Positions 55,921 to 64,000 of a stretch of DNA of 64,000 bases are shown here, piece by piece (the first letter of the stretch is position 1; every line of letters begins with the position of its first letter). Location: positions 206,901 to 270,900 of the forward strand of contig CAWIYZ010000001.1 in the NCBI GenBank assembly GCA_963840425.1, given 5' to 3'. A program made the position numbers and the translations under genes. The notes beneath the pieces were generated by a model. The model had not been told where the DNA came from, made no database searches, and saw nothing but the letters and a program-made list of their open reading frames with translations. This stretch comes from CADEFX01 sp963840425. GTDB lineage: Bacteria > Pseudomonadota > Alphaproteobacteria > Rhizobiales > Hyphomicrobiaceae.

Positions 55921-57213
55921 CTACTTCAAGAAATAGTTCGGGATCCAGGACGAGAGGCCCGGAATCAGGATGACAAGCACCAGCACCAGCGTTTCGGCCA
56001 GCATGAAGGTCCAGACATGCCGGTTGGTCTGGTCGATCGGCGTCTTGGCGATGCTGGTCGTGATGAACAGCAGCGGCGCGGTCGGCGGCGAGACCGCGCC
56101 GATCTGATTGCAGATCACCATCACGAGGCCGACCTGAAAGGGGTCGAGCCCGTAGGTCTTGGTGACGCTGACGGCGACTGGCGCGAAGACCAGCAGCACG
56201 ATCAGCGAGTCGACGAACGTGCCGAGCACGATCATCACGCCCGCGAGTATGAACAGGATCATGGTCGGGCTCGACGACAGCGTCGAGACATAGCTCAGCA
56301 CCATGCCGTCGAACTGCAGATACGACAGTATCCAGCCCATCGGGCCTGAAACGGCGATGATGCCGGACACCATCGAGGTGGTGATCGCCGCGTCGACGAG
56401 GATGTCTGGAATCTTGGGCGAGCGTGATCTTCTTCTCGACGAAGAAGCCGATGACGAAGGCATAGACGCAAGCGACGGCGCCGGCCTCGGTCGCGGTGAA
56501 GACGCCTGACAGGATGCCGCCGACGATGATGAGCGGCGCCAGCAGTCCGGACCAGGCCGAACTCACCGAGTGCCACAGCGCGCACAGGTCGAAGCGCGTC
56601 CGTGACCTGGCGCAGCTCGGGATAGGCGGGATGATAGGTGTAGAGCTTGATGGTGATCATCAGCGCGAGACCGATCAGGATGCCCGGAATGATGCCGCCG
56701 AGGAACAGCCCGCCGATCGAGACCTGGGCGATGGCGCCGTAGATCACCATGGTCATGCTCGGCGGAATGATCGCCCCCATCGTCCCGGCGGTCGCGATCA
56801 GCGCCGCGGCGAAGCCGGGCTTGTAGCCGGTCTGCTTCATGGGCGGGATCAGGATCGAGGCGATCGCCGACGCGTCGGCCGTGGACGAGCCCGATACGCC
56901 GGACATCATCATGCTGCCGACGACCGAGGCATGCGCGAGCCCGGCGCGAAAATGCCCGACCAGCGCGCGCGCGAAATCGACCAGCTGCTTGCTGATGCCA
57001 CCGGCGGTCATGATCGAGCCGGCGAGAATGAAATAGGGCATCGCCAGCAGCGTGAAGGAATCGAGCTGGCCGAACATCTTCTGCGCGAACAGCGGCATGA
57101 CGACGCCGGGCAGCATCGCCATGCCGACGAAGCCGATCAGCGCGATGGAGATCAGGATCGGGATGCCGATGCAGCATCACGCCGAGCAGCGACGTGAGCA
57201 GGAAGGTGATCAT
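55921..57213 (-). pseudogene. dctM: TRAP transporter large permease DctM, three frameshifts
   Basis: A complete DctM of about 430 residues is distributed over three frames. MITFLLTSLLGVM begins at 57213; a one-base change near 57175 leads to CIGIPILISIALIGFVGMAM and on to GSIMTAGGISKQLVDFARAL and GAIIPPSMTMVIYG. A second change near 56608 leads to RFDLCALWHSVSSAWSGLLA. A third near 56418 leads to KIPDILVDAAITTSMVSGII and the end GLSSWIPNYFLK. DctM forms the sodium-driven channel of TRAP systems. All conserved blocks are present, so indel errors are as likely as decay. Confidence 0.85.
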
Positions 57214-57711
57214 GGCGTCGTCACCTCGGGCGGCAAGCTGGTCCGGATCGGGAGGCGGCAGCTCGCCGGCGAGCCGCCGGATGACGACGAACAGGAGGTA
57301 GACGCTGCCGAGGATCATTCCGTAGTACGGATAGCTCATCGGGATTTCGAGGCCGGGCGAGACCGAGTTCCCGGTGACCAGCGAGACGCGGTAGCTGTAG
57401 TAGGCGGTCGCGACGGCAAATCCGACCCAGAGCAGCTCGATGAGCAGATCGAGCGCCTTGTTCATCCAGGGTGCCATGACGCGCCGGATCGCCTCGACGG
57501 TGATGTGCGCGCCGCGCCGATAGGCGATCGGGATGGCCAGAAAGACGAGCCAGATGTGCCCGAAGATCTGGATCTCCTCGCTCCAGCTCGGCGTGAAGTT
57601 CAGCACGAAGCGGCTGAAGACCTGCCAGGAGCCGACCGCCACCATGCCGGCGAATATCGCCGCGACGAGCAGCTCGATGGTGCGGTCGATTGCTGCGAAG
57701 AGTGCTTTCAT
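57214..57711 (-). CDS. dctQ: TRAP transporter small permease DctQ
   Basis: About 166 residues from the ATG at 57711 (MKALFAAIDRTIELLVAAIF), four membrane helices: about 13-32, 52-68, 86-108 and 127-147. FVLNFTPSWSEEIQIFGHIW is the conserved DctQ segment. As the sequence stands, no stop codon separates it from the DctM start (GDDA then MITFLL in the same frame). Usually the two genes overlap by ATGA. An in-frame DctQM fusion or one further indel explains this. Confidence 0.85.
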
Positions 57712-57826
57712 GTTCGTCCCTCGGCAGACGGCCGCGCGCATGCCGTGGCGAGCGCGTCGCCATCGCTCGTTGGATGAATGGGAGTGCGGTCCGGCAGGCG
57801 CACCAGCCGGACCGCGGCGCCGACGC

Positions 57827-58846
57827 CTATTGCTGCGCCAGAATCTGCTTCAGCAGGTGCTCGGCCTTGAGCTTGACGGCCATCTCCTGCTGGACGGCTG
57901 CGGCGGCCTTGCGCGCTTCGGTCATGTCCGGCCGGGTGATGGTCATGCCGCGCTTCTGCAGCTCGGCCATGCCTTCGGCGTCACGCACCGGCGACATCGC
58001 GCGCGCAATGTCGGTCGCCAGCTTGGCGCCTTCCGTGACCACGGCCTGCTCCTTGGCGTCGAGCTTCTTCCACTCGGACAGCGAGAAGGCGACGACGGTC
58101 GGATCGATCAGGTGCTGCGTCAGCGCGTAGTACTTGGCGATCTCGTAGAACTTGAACGACGCCGTCGTGGTCGCCGTGTGCTCGAAGCCGTCGAGCACGC
58201 CGCTCTGCAGCGATGTGTAGACCTCGCCGAAGTTCATCGGCGTCGCGGACGCGCCCATGGCGTTGACCGCGCCGACGAAGACCGGCGTCGGAATGGTGCG
58301 GATCTTGAGGCCCTTCAGGTCGGCGACCGTCTTGATCTCTTTCTTGGCGGTGACGACGTTCCGGTAGCCCCACGAATAGAGGTAGCCGAGCACCTTGAAG
58401 CCGATCGTTTCCATTTCCTGGGACAGCTCGGCGCCGACCGGGCCGTCGAGCACGCGCTGCACGTGGTCGTAGCCCGTGAAGATGAAGGGCAGGCCGATCA
58501 CGCCGCACTTGGCTTTGCAGAAGTTGGCGAACTCGGCCATGCCGCCGACATGCATGCTGGCGCCGGAGCCGAGCTGCATCGCTTCGATCACCTGGCGCGA
58601 CTGGCCGAGGCCGCTGTTGGGAAACAGCTTCACGTCGAGCGTCGGCGACCTGCTGTTCACGTAGTTGGCGAACACCCAGGAGAACATCTGATGCTCGGTG
58701 CCGGCGATGTCGTCGGCGCCGGCGTGATTGATGCGGATGGCCTTCTTGTCCTGCGCGAGCGCGTCATCAGCGCCCAAGCCGATGCACGCTGCCAGCCCCA
58801 GGCACGCCACCGCAACCAAACTGCGCAACCGATCGACCATTAGCAT
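57827..58846 (-). CDS. dctP: TRAP transporter substrate-binding protein DctP
   Basis: 339 residues. A signal peptide ends at about DALAQ (residue 32). The DctP fold follows: VNSRSPTLDVKLFPNSGLGQ, EAMQLGSGASMHVGG, LPFIFTGYDHVQRVL, then LKIRTIPTPVFVGAVNAMGA with the conserved Arg that binds the substrate carboxylate. The next hallmark is TPMNFGEVYTSLQSGVLDGFEH. GGGAGAG precedes the ATG at 58846. It is divergent from kdgD and garD, which suggests hexarate (galactarate or glucarate) as the ligand. Confidence 0.92.
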   Translation of the reverse strand: MLMVDRLRSLVAVACLGLAACIGLGADDALAQDKKAIRINHAGADDIAGTEHQMFSWVFANYVNSRSPTLDVKLFPNSGLGQSRQVIEAMQLGSGASMHVGGMAEFANFCKAKCGVIGLPFIFTGYDHVQRVLDGPVGAELSQEMETIGFKVLGYLYSWGYRNVVTAKKEIKTVADLKGLKIRTIPTPVFVGAVNAMGASATPMNFGEVYTSLQSGVLDGFEHTATTTASFKFYEIAKYYALTQHLIDPTVVAFSLSEWKKLDAKEQAVVTEGAKLATDIARAMSPVRDAEGMAELQKRGMTITRPDMTEARKAAAAVQQEMAVKLKAEHLLKQILAQQ

Positions 58847-58954
58847 CTGCTTCTCTCCCTAGTGGTTGCCGGATTCCCGCTTTGCGGTGGTTGCGTTTGC
58901 GCAGCCCAGTTGTACGATGACATGATGACTCAAACCTAGAGGGCTCATGCGAGG

Positions 58955-58974
58955 CTCGCAAGATTTCTTGCGAG
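58955..58974. promoter_or_regulatory. Inverted repeat in the dctP/kdgD divergent promoter
   Basis: Perfect 8-bp arms CTCGCAAG (58955-58962) and CTTGCGAG (58967-58974) with a four-base A/T centre, midway between dctP (58846) and kdgD (59027). A third GCGAGG lies just before it. The position and symmetry suit an operator controlling both units. No regulator gene is adjacent. Confidence 0.5.
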
Positions 58975-59026
58975 GTGGGCGATCCTCGCGATACGCCCGA
59001 GCCGACGATTGATCTTGGAGCGACCG

Positions 59027-59944
59027 ATGTCCATGGATTTAGTTTCGTTGAAAAAAAAGCTCGGCAGCGGTCTGTTGGCATTCCCGGTCACCCACTTCAA
59101 GCCCGACCTGACGTTCGACGAGCAGCCCTATCGAAGGTCGATCCACGACAACATTCAGCACGGTGCTGCCGGGTTGTTTGCGCCGGGCGGAACGGGAGAG
59201 TTCTTTTCCCTTACGATCGCAGAGGTTGAGCGTGTAACCCGTGCCGCAGTTGAAGAGGCGAAGGGGCGGTTACCGATCGTTGGTGGGACGGGCTACGGCA
59301 CGGCGATGTCTGTTGAGTTCGCGAAAGCCGCAGAGCGAGCGGGAGCTGACGCGGTGCTGGTCCTGCCACCATATCTGGTCGGGGTCGAACAGGCCGGTTT
59401 AGAAGCACACGTAGACGCTATCTGCAAGGCCATCGGCATTGGCGTCATCGTATACAATCGCGACAACGCCATTTATTCGGCCGAGACCGTCGCTCGCCTC
59501 GTCGACCGCCACCAGAACATGATCGGCTACAAAGACGGTCATGGCGATGTCGAACAACTCGTGCGTGTGCGCCAGGTCGTCGGCGACCGCCTCGTCTACA
59601 TCGGGGGAATGCCCACCGCAGAGGTTTTCGCCGTCCCCTACTTTGCGGCGGGCTTCACGACCTACTCCTCCGCCGTCTTCAACTTCGTCCCCAAAACCGC
59701 AATGCAATTCTTCAACGCACTTCGCGTTGGCGAGCACTCAACAACGGACCGCCTGCTGCGATCGCTGTTCTTGCCGTATGTGTCATTGCGGAACCGTCGG
59801 AAGGGCTATGCTGTCAGCATCGTTAAATCCGGTCTGCGTGTCGTCGGACGTTCAGCCGGTCCCGTGCGGCCGCCGCTGACCGACCTTACCGCCGATGAGC
59901 AGGGAGAGCTGGCGCGTATAGTCCGGCTGGCTGAGGCAGCCTAG
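59027..59944 (+). CDS. kdgD: 5-dehydro-4-deoxyglucarate dehydratase
   Basis: About 305 residues of the DHDPS/NAL TIM-barrel family. It converts 5-keto-4-deoxyglucarate to 2-oxoglutarate semialdehyde with loss of water and CO2. Schiff-base lysine in NMIGYKDGHGD, the phosphate-binding-like loop FAPGGTGEFFSLT, and GVIVYNRDNA and TYSSAVFNFVPKTA match KdgD orthologues closely. The start at 59027 has GGAG eight bases upstream; ATG 59009 is in frame but lacks a site. Co-directional with garD, the preceding pathway step. Confidence 0.92.
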   Translation: MSMDLVSLKKKLGSGLLAFPVTHFKPDLTFDEQPYRRSIHDNIQHGAAGLFAPGGTGEFFSLTIAEVERVTRAAVEEAKGRLPIVGGTGYGTAMSVEFAKAAERAGADAVLVLPPYLVGVEQAGLEAHVDAICKAIGIGVIVYNRDNAIYSAETVARLVDRHQNMIGYKDGHGDVEQLVRVRQVVGDRLVYIGGMPTAEVFAVPYFAAGFTTYSSAVFNFVPKTAMQFFNALRVGEHSTTDRLLRSLFLPYVSLRNRRKGYAVSIVKSGLRVVGRSAGPVRPPLTDLTADEQGELARIVRLAEAA

Positions 59945-59991
59945 GCTTGTGGGCGGTCGAAGCTGGGCGATGCACGTATAGGAGAGTGCCA

Positions 59992-61582
59992 ATGACCGCA
60001 GCTGTCCCGCGATCGGAAATGGCGGGGCAGGCAATGTCGCCGCGGTATATCCGCGTCGACGCAGCGGACAATGTTGCAATAGTCGTCAATGACTTTGGTC
60101 TCGCTATGGGGACATGCTTTCCCTGCGGGCTGAAACTTCGCGAGCACGTGCCACAAGGCCACAAGGTCGCGTTGGTTGATATTGCGAAGACTGCGCCGGT
60201 GCGGCGATACAATGTCGTCATCGGCTATGCAACTGAAGAACTCAAGGCTGGCAGCTGGGTGAATGAAGCCCGGCTTGCGATGCCCGAGGCCCCGGCGCTT
60301 GATCGCTTGCCGATTGCAATCCGCGCCAATTGGCGCGAGCCACCCCTTGAAGGTTATTCCTTCGAGGGTTATCGCAACGACGATGGGTCTGTCGGCACGC
60401 GCAACGTGCTGGCAATCACGACGACTGTGCAATGTGTTTCTGGGGTCGTCGATCATGCCGTGCGTCGAATCAAAGCAGAGCTATTGCCGAGGTTCCCGAA
60501 TGTTGATGACGCAATCGGCCTAGAGCACATTTATGGTTGCGGCGTCGCCATTGATGCGCCCGACGCTGCGATTCCCATTCGGACACTGCGCAATATTAGC
60601 CTGAACCCGAATTTTGGCGGCGGGGTGATGGTCGTCGGCCTTGGCTGCGAGAAGCTGCGGCCAGAGCGGCTTCTGCCGCCCGGCACGCTGCCAGCGCACC
60701 CAGTGAGTGGGAAGGAGTCCGGGTTTGATCTGGTCTATCTGCAGGAAGAGACTCACATCGGGTTCGAGTCTATGATCACTTCAATCATGGAGACCGCGGA
60801 ACGGCATCTTGCGCGGCTCGACGCGCGCAGGCGTGAGACCTGCTCCGCAGCTGCCCTTGTCGTGGGCATGCAGTGCGGTGGCAGTGATTCGTTCTCGGGC
60901 GTCACCGCCAATCCTGCACTGGGCTTTGCGTCGGATCTGCTCGTTCGAGCCGGGGCGACGGTCATGTTTTCGGAGAATACCGAGGTACGCGACGGCATTG
61001 ACCAGCTCACATCCCGGGCCGCTGACGCCAAAGTTGCGCAAGCGCTGATCGACGAGCTGGCATGGTACGATCGCTATCTTGAGCGAGGCAGCGTCGACCA
61101 GCGCGAATACGACCCCCGGAAATAAGAAGGGCGGACTTTCCAACATCGTTGAGAAGGCAATGGGGTCAATCGTCAAGTCGGGCACTGCGCCGATTGCCGG
61201 TGTTGTCCGTCTTGGCGAGCGGGCCGCTAGAAAGGGACTTCTATTTGCTGCAACGCCTGCGAGTGATTTCGTCTGCGGTACGCTGCAGCTCGCGGCCGGA
61301 ATGAACATGCATATTTTCACGACGGGACGTGGCACGCCTTACGGCCTTGCTGCTTGCCCGGTCATCAAGGTGTCCACTCGCAGCGAACTGGCGCGTCGCT
61401 GGCATGACCTGATTGACGTCGACGCCGGCCGCATTGCGACTGGCGAAGCAACAGTGGACCAGACGGGCTGGGACCTCTTCCACATTATGCTCGACGTCGC
61501 CAGTGGGCGCCGCAAGACTTGGACGGAGCGGTGGAAGCTCAGCAATTCCCTCGCGCTCTTCAACCCGGCGCCAATTACCTAA
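59992..61582 (+). pseudogene. garD: Galactarate dehydratase GarD, one frameshift
   Basis: Strong similarity to GarD along its whole length (about 530 residues). It has NVAIVVNDFGLAMGT and PLEGYSFEGYRNDDGSVGTR, then HIYGCGVAIDAPDAA, GLGCEKLRPERLL and LVVGMQCGGSDSFSGVTANP. The frame open from 59992 ends at 61125 just after AWYDRYLERG. The continuation NTTPGNKKGGLSNIVEKAMG to AATPASDFVCGTLQLAAGM and LALFNPAPIT is in the next frame, so one base indel lies near 61100. GarD removes water from galactarate to give the KdgD substrate. AGGAGAG precedes the ATG. Confidence 0.92.
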
Positions 61583-61802
61583 TTGGGCTAGGGCCGACAG
61601 CCGTCGATGGAACGGGGGTGTGAAAGGAGGATTGGCATCGGCCTGTCGGACCTGACCGCCGGTAAGGCGAGGGTATTGAGCGGCCGCGAAGGCGCGCCTG
61701 AAGAACGGTCGCCCTGAGCAAGCGTTGCGCCTGCAAGGAGTACCCTCTAATCCCTATTACGTTTGAGGGGCTAGATTCCTTCACTTTCGGCAGAAGAATT
61801 TT

Positions 61803-62399
61803 CTAGTCCGTGCCAGTCCGCTTTTTGCGGTCCGCGCGGCTCGCCTTTTCGGCCTCGTTCCAGCGGGGCAGGAACTCTTGCGTCGCCTGCTTGTTGCGCT
61901 TCTCCATATCGCGCACGCGCGCAATGTGCTCGTCCTCCTCTTGCCGGTCTCGAAATGATCGCGGTTCCCATCCCTCCTGGAACAGGCGCAAATGGTTGGG
62001 CCGCTCGTGATTGCGGGCGTCGCTCGGACTGTGGATCGAGTAGCCGGTGTTGGGCTCGGTCCCGAACTCCGCGTCCTTGATGTCGAAGTTCTCGCCCAGG
62101 TCGTTTAGTTCGACATCACCGTCGACCACCAACCCTTTGGCGAAATCTTCCAGCCGCGACACCCGCAGCCCGAGGTGACGCTCGGGATCGGTGACGGGCA
62201 GCTCCTCCCGAGCCTTCTGCTTGCGATATTCGGCGACATCTTCCCGGGTGAGCGCATCACCGTGCTTGCCCCTGAAGGTGCCGAACAGTTCGAGCGCTCT
62301 GCGCCACCACGGGCGCTTGCCGTCGGCGCCGCGTTCATAGGCTGGCGGGGGCGCGACATCCAAGACGCGCGAAAGTTTGCCTTCGTGTTTGTGCTTCAC
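61803..62399 (-). CDS. Hypothetical protein (198 aa)
   Basis: A hydrophilic, highly charged protein: MKHKHEGKLSRVLDVAPPPA, EDVAEYRKQKAREELPVTDP, FDIKDAEFGTEPNTGYSIHS and a long C-terminal charged helix (RQEEDEHIARVRDMEKRNKQ). No membrane segment, no recognised domain. It is the last of a short minus-strand run, and its start overlaps the end of the small membrane-anchored frame at 62335. Confidence 0.6.
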   Translation of the reverse strand: MKHKHEGKLSRVLDVAPPPAYERGADGKRPWWRRALELFGTFRGKHGDALTREDVAEYRKQKAREELPVTDPERHLGLRVSRLEDFAKGLVVDGDVELNDLGENFDIKDAEFGTEPNTGYSIHSPSDARNHERPNHLRLFQEGWEPRSFRDRQEEDEHIARVRDMEKRNKQATQEFLPRWNEAEKASRADRKKRTGTD

Positions 62400-62685
62400 C
62401 GTGCATGGATCCGACTACCGACGCCCGCACAACCAAACGACGCGAACGCAATTCGCCAATCTGTATGCCGCGGTCATGCCCGGAACTCAAGAATTGTTCG
62501 ATTTGACTGCGCAACTCGATAGGCGTCTTCGTGACCACGGCGACGACGAGCATCACCAGCAGTAGGAGGTAAAAGATTTTGGAGGACCGTACGCATAAGC
62601 GGGATCGGACAAACTCAGCGGAGACCATTCGCTCCCGCGAGCGCTGCAGGCTGTTGACCGTACCGCCGGATCCTGCCCCCTGCAC
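62335..62685 (-). CDS. Possible small membrane-anchored protein
   Basis: A frame of up to 116 residues with one convincing membrane helix (SSKIFYLLLLVMLVVAVVTK). QIEQFLSSGHDRGIQIGELR follows. The start is unclear (62685 or 62628). It overlaps the next gene by 65 bases. Weak support. Confidence 0.35.
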   Translation of the reverse strand: MQGAGSGGTVNSLQRSRERMVSAEFVRSRLCVRSSKIFYLLLLVMLVVAVVTKTPIELRSQIEQFLSSGHDRGIQIGELRSRRLVVRASVVGSMHGEAQTRRQTFARLGCRAPASL

Positions 62686-62748
62686 GGAGTTGAGCTGACG
62701 AGGAGCTGCAGCCTTCCGCCAAGACTTTGAGCTGGATATCCTCGTCGT

Positions 62749-62976
62749 CTACTTTCCCTTCCTTGTTTCCTTCGCGCGCTGGGTGCTCGACTTGTAAGTT
62801 TTGATGACTGGTACGTTCTTGCGGTGCGCCTCGAAGACCCAAGGCCTGGGTGTGGGGAGACCCAGGCACTCACGGCATGTTCGCTGCAGGCGGTCCGGGT
62901 TGTCCTCGCTGCGTGGGAAGTGTTGCCGATCCGCGGGCTTTGCGATCTTGCAGCGCTTGCAGGTTTTCGTGGTCAT
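62749..62976 (-). CDS. Zinc-ribbon-like small protein (75 aa)
   Basis: Two CxxC pairs, CKRCKIAKP and CRECLGLP, 30 residues apart, make a probable zinc knuckle of the kind that precedes HNH-type or recombinase-associated domains. A Lys/Arg-rich tail (TYKSSTQRAKETRKGK) could bind nucleic acid. No nuclease motif is visible. Confidence 0.55.
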   Translation of the reverse strand: MTTKTCKRCKIAKPADRQHFPRSEDNPDRLQRTCRECLGLPTPRPWVFEAHRKNVPVIKTYKSSTQRAKETRKGK

Positions 62977-63155
62977 TGGCAGCCGTCGCTGTTTCCCCCT
63001 TGAGGTTTTGACCGCTTGCAGGAAGCGCAGGCGGCAGCAAGTAACTGCCTGTCCGCAAAACCATACTGACCTGAATTGCGTTTACATACCAAACGACCGT
63101 CGAGCGCGGCCGAGCGGCTGCACCGTGGTTGCCTTCGACCCAAGCCGAACACACC

Positions 63156-63725
63156 TTACCTCTTGGCTGGTTCCTGCTGCTTCTCTTGCTCTTGCTGCAG
63201 CCCTTGATCGAGTTCTTTTTGGTATTTTTTCACGACTGTCACGTTCTCTTTGAACTGTAGCGGAGCCGCGCTCTTCAGCTCCTCTTGCATCTCCGCAAGA
63301 GCTTGATCCTTGTCCATTTGGGGCATCTGACCATCTTGCCTAACCTCATCCATAGCTTTCTTGATCTGCTCGGACGGCTCCAGAAATTGTCCGGTTTGCG
63401 GATCAAGCCCATCGAGCACCAGCGCAATGTTGGTGGCAACGTCGTCCAATTCCTCAAGTGAAGCAAAGCCGTTGTTCTTGGCAATCTGCTCGATCTGACT
63501 TTGCAGCGCTGGGTCGGGTTGATCGCCTGCTCCTTCCAGTTTGGCGGCCAAGGGGGCAAACTGTTTTTGAGCAGAGATGTAGCTTTGGACCTGTCTATCG
63601 GTGAGCTTGATTTGCTTGACCTGTTGCTGACGCTCGCTGTCCTTTTGGCCCTGCGCAACGACCGACGGACCAAGCATCGCTAGCCCGATCATAACGGCTA
63701 AGGTCCACAGCCCCACGGGTCTCAT
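63156..63725 (-). CDS. Secreted Gln/Lys-rich hypothetical protein (189 aa)
   Basis: Signal peptide MRPVGLWTLAVMIGLAMLGP with cleavage after VVA (about residue 24). The mature protein is helical: LTDRQVQSYISAQKQFAPLA, IEQIAKNNGFASLEELDDVA and ALVLDGLDPQTGQFLEPSEQ, then a Gln/Glu-rich coiled end. The core repeats a pattern seen in conserved exported proteins of Hyphomicrobiales; function unknown, periplasmic. Confidence 0.7.
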   Translation of the reverse strand: MRPVGLWTLAVMIGLAMLGPSVVAQGQKDSERQQQVKQIKLTDRQVQSYISAQKQFAPLAAKLEGAGDQPDPALQSQIEQIAKNNGFASLEELDDVATNIALVLDGLDPQTGQFLEPSEQIKKAMDEVRQDGQMPQMDKDQALAEMQEELKSAAPLQFKENVTVVKKYQKELDQGLQQEQEKQQEPAKR

Positions 63726-64000
63726 CGAGATCCTCCATCCTTGCCCGGCGCGATCACGTGCACATCAACAACCCAAGCCATTTGACAGTTCCTTTAGCCT
63801 TGCAGCGCGGATGCGATGCTTTATGCGGAGATCATGCTGGGGTGCATTGCACTTTGTGGTCCGGCGGCGACCGCGGCTTGGGCACGTCGCGCGGCGATCT
63901 CTCATGTTGAGGCCATTCCCTGCAAGCGATCATCGTGGCGTCTGCCAACCCTGTAACGTGAATTGCAGATGAACGTCACTTCAACGCGATTACCGCAGCA
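63726..64000. other. Right end of window, no gene seen
   Basis: No open frame or hairpin of note. It carries the upstream region of the secreted protein gene. Confidence 0.35.

Noticed and set aside
1..64000. CRISPR arrays, rRNA genes, riboswitches
   Set aside because: No regularly spaced repeats, no rRNA-like sequence, and no known riboswitch core was seen on reading.

Overview
The window looks like chromosome of an alphaproteobacterium of the order Hyphomicrobiales (Bradyrhizobium/Rhodoplanes-like). The reasons are high GC, a D-Ala-D-Ala carboxypeptidase next to an RlpA lipoprotein, DUF6894-type small proteins, FixJ/NarL regulators with PAS kinases, and several ABC, TRAP and tricarboxylate transport systems for organic acids and peptides. 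Genus-level assignment is inference.

Layout. Bases 1-1.74 kb are conserved cell-envelope genes. A tRNA-Ser(UGA) at 1992-2081 is followed by a decayed tyrosine integrase, an AlpA/excisionase-like HTH protein, a primase-helicase, a membrane/winged-helix protein, an HGGxSTG regulator and a resolvase remnant. This is the left end of an old integrated element. From about 9.9 to 33 kb lies accessory DNA: many small conserved hypotheticals, an inverted duplicated gene pair, three paralogous response regulators (two frameshifted) with one sensor kinase, a flavin reductase, an exported deaminase, an SRAP protein, two complementary remnants of an ATP-dependent DNA ligase, an SDR with a divergent LysR regulator, a TauD-type dioxygenase, a cupin and a headless UvrD-type helicase.

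From 33.6 to 50 kb is a catabolic block: a polar-amino-acid ABC transporter operon that includes an argininosuccinate-lyase-superfamily enzyme, then three M81 (MlrC-like) metallopeptidases, then a complete Dpp/Opp-type peptide ABC transporter. It reads as a module for importing and hydrolysing an amide, peptide or aminopolycarboxylate compound. From 50 to 61.6 kb are a large alpha/beta hydrolase, an IS630 remnant, a truncated TctB plus TctA, a fumarylacetoacetate-hydrolase-family enzyme, a TRAP transporter (DctPQM), and divergent kdgD and garD genes for galactarate/glucarate breakdown. The right end carries small hypotheticals.

A strong theme is single-base frameshifts in otherwise well-conserved genes (dipeptide-binding protein, DppC, DctM, GarD, SDR, two response regulators, helicase). 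Either the assembly carries indel errors or the region is decaying. Frameshifted genes are entered here as pseudogenes spanning the full original reading frame.
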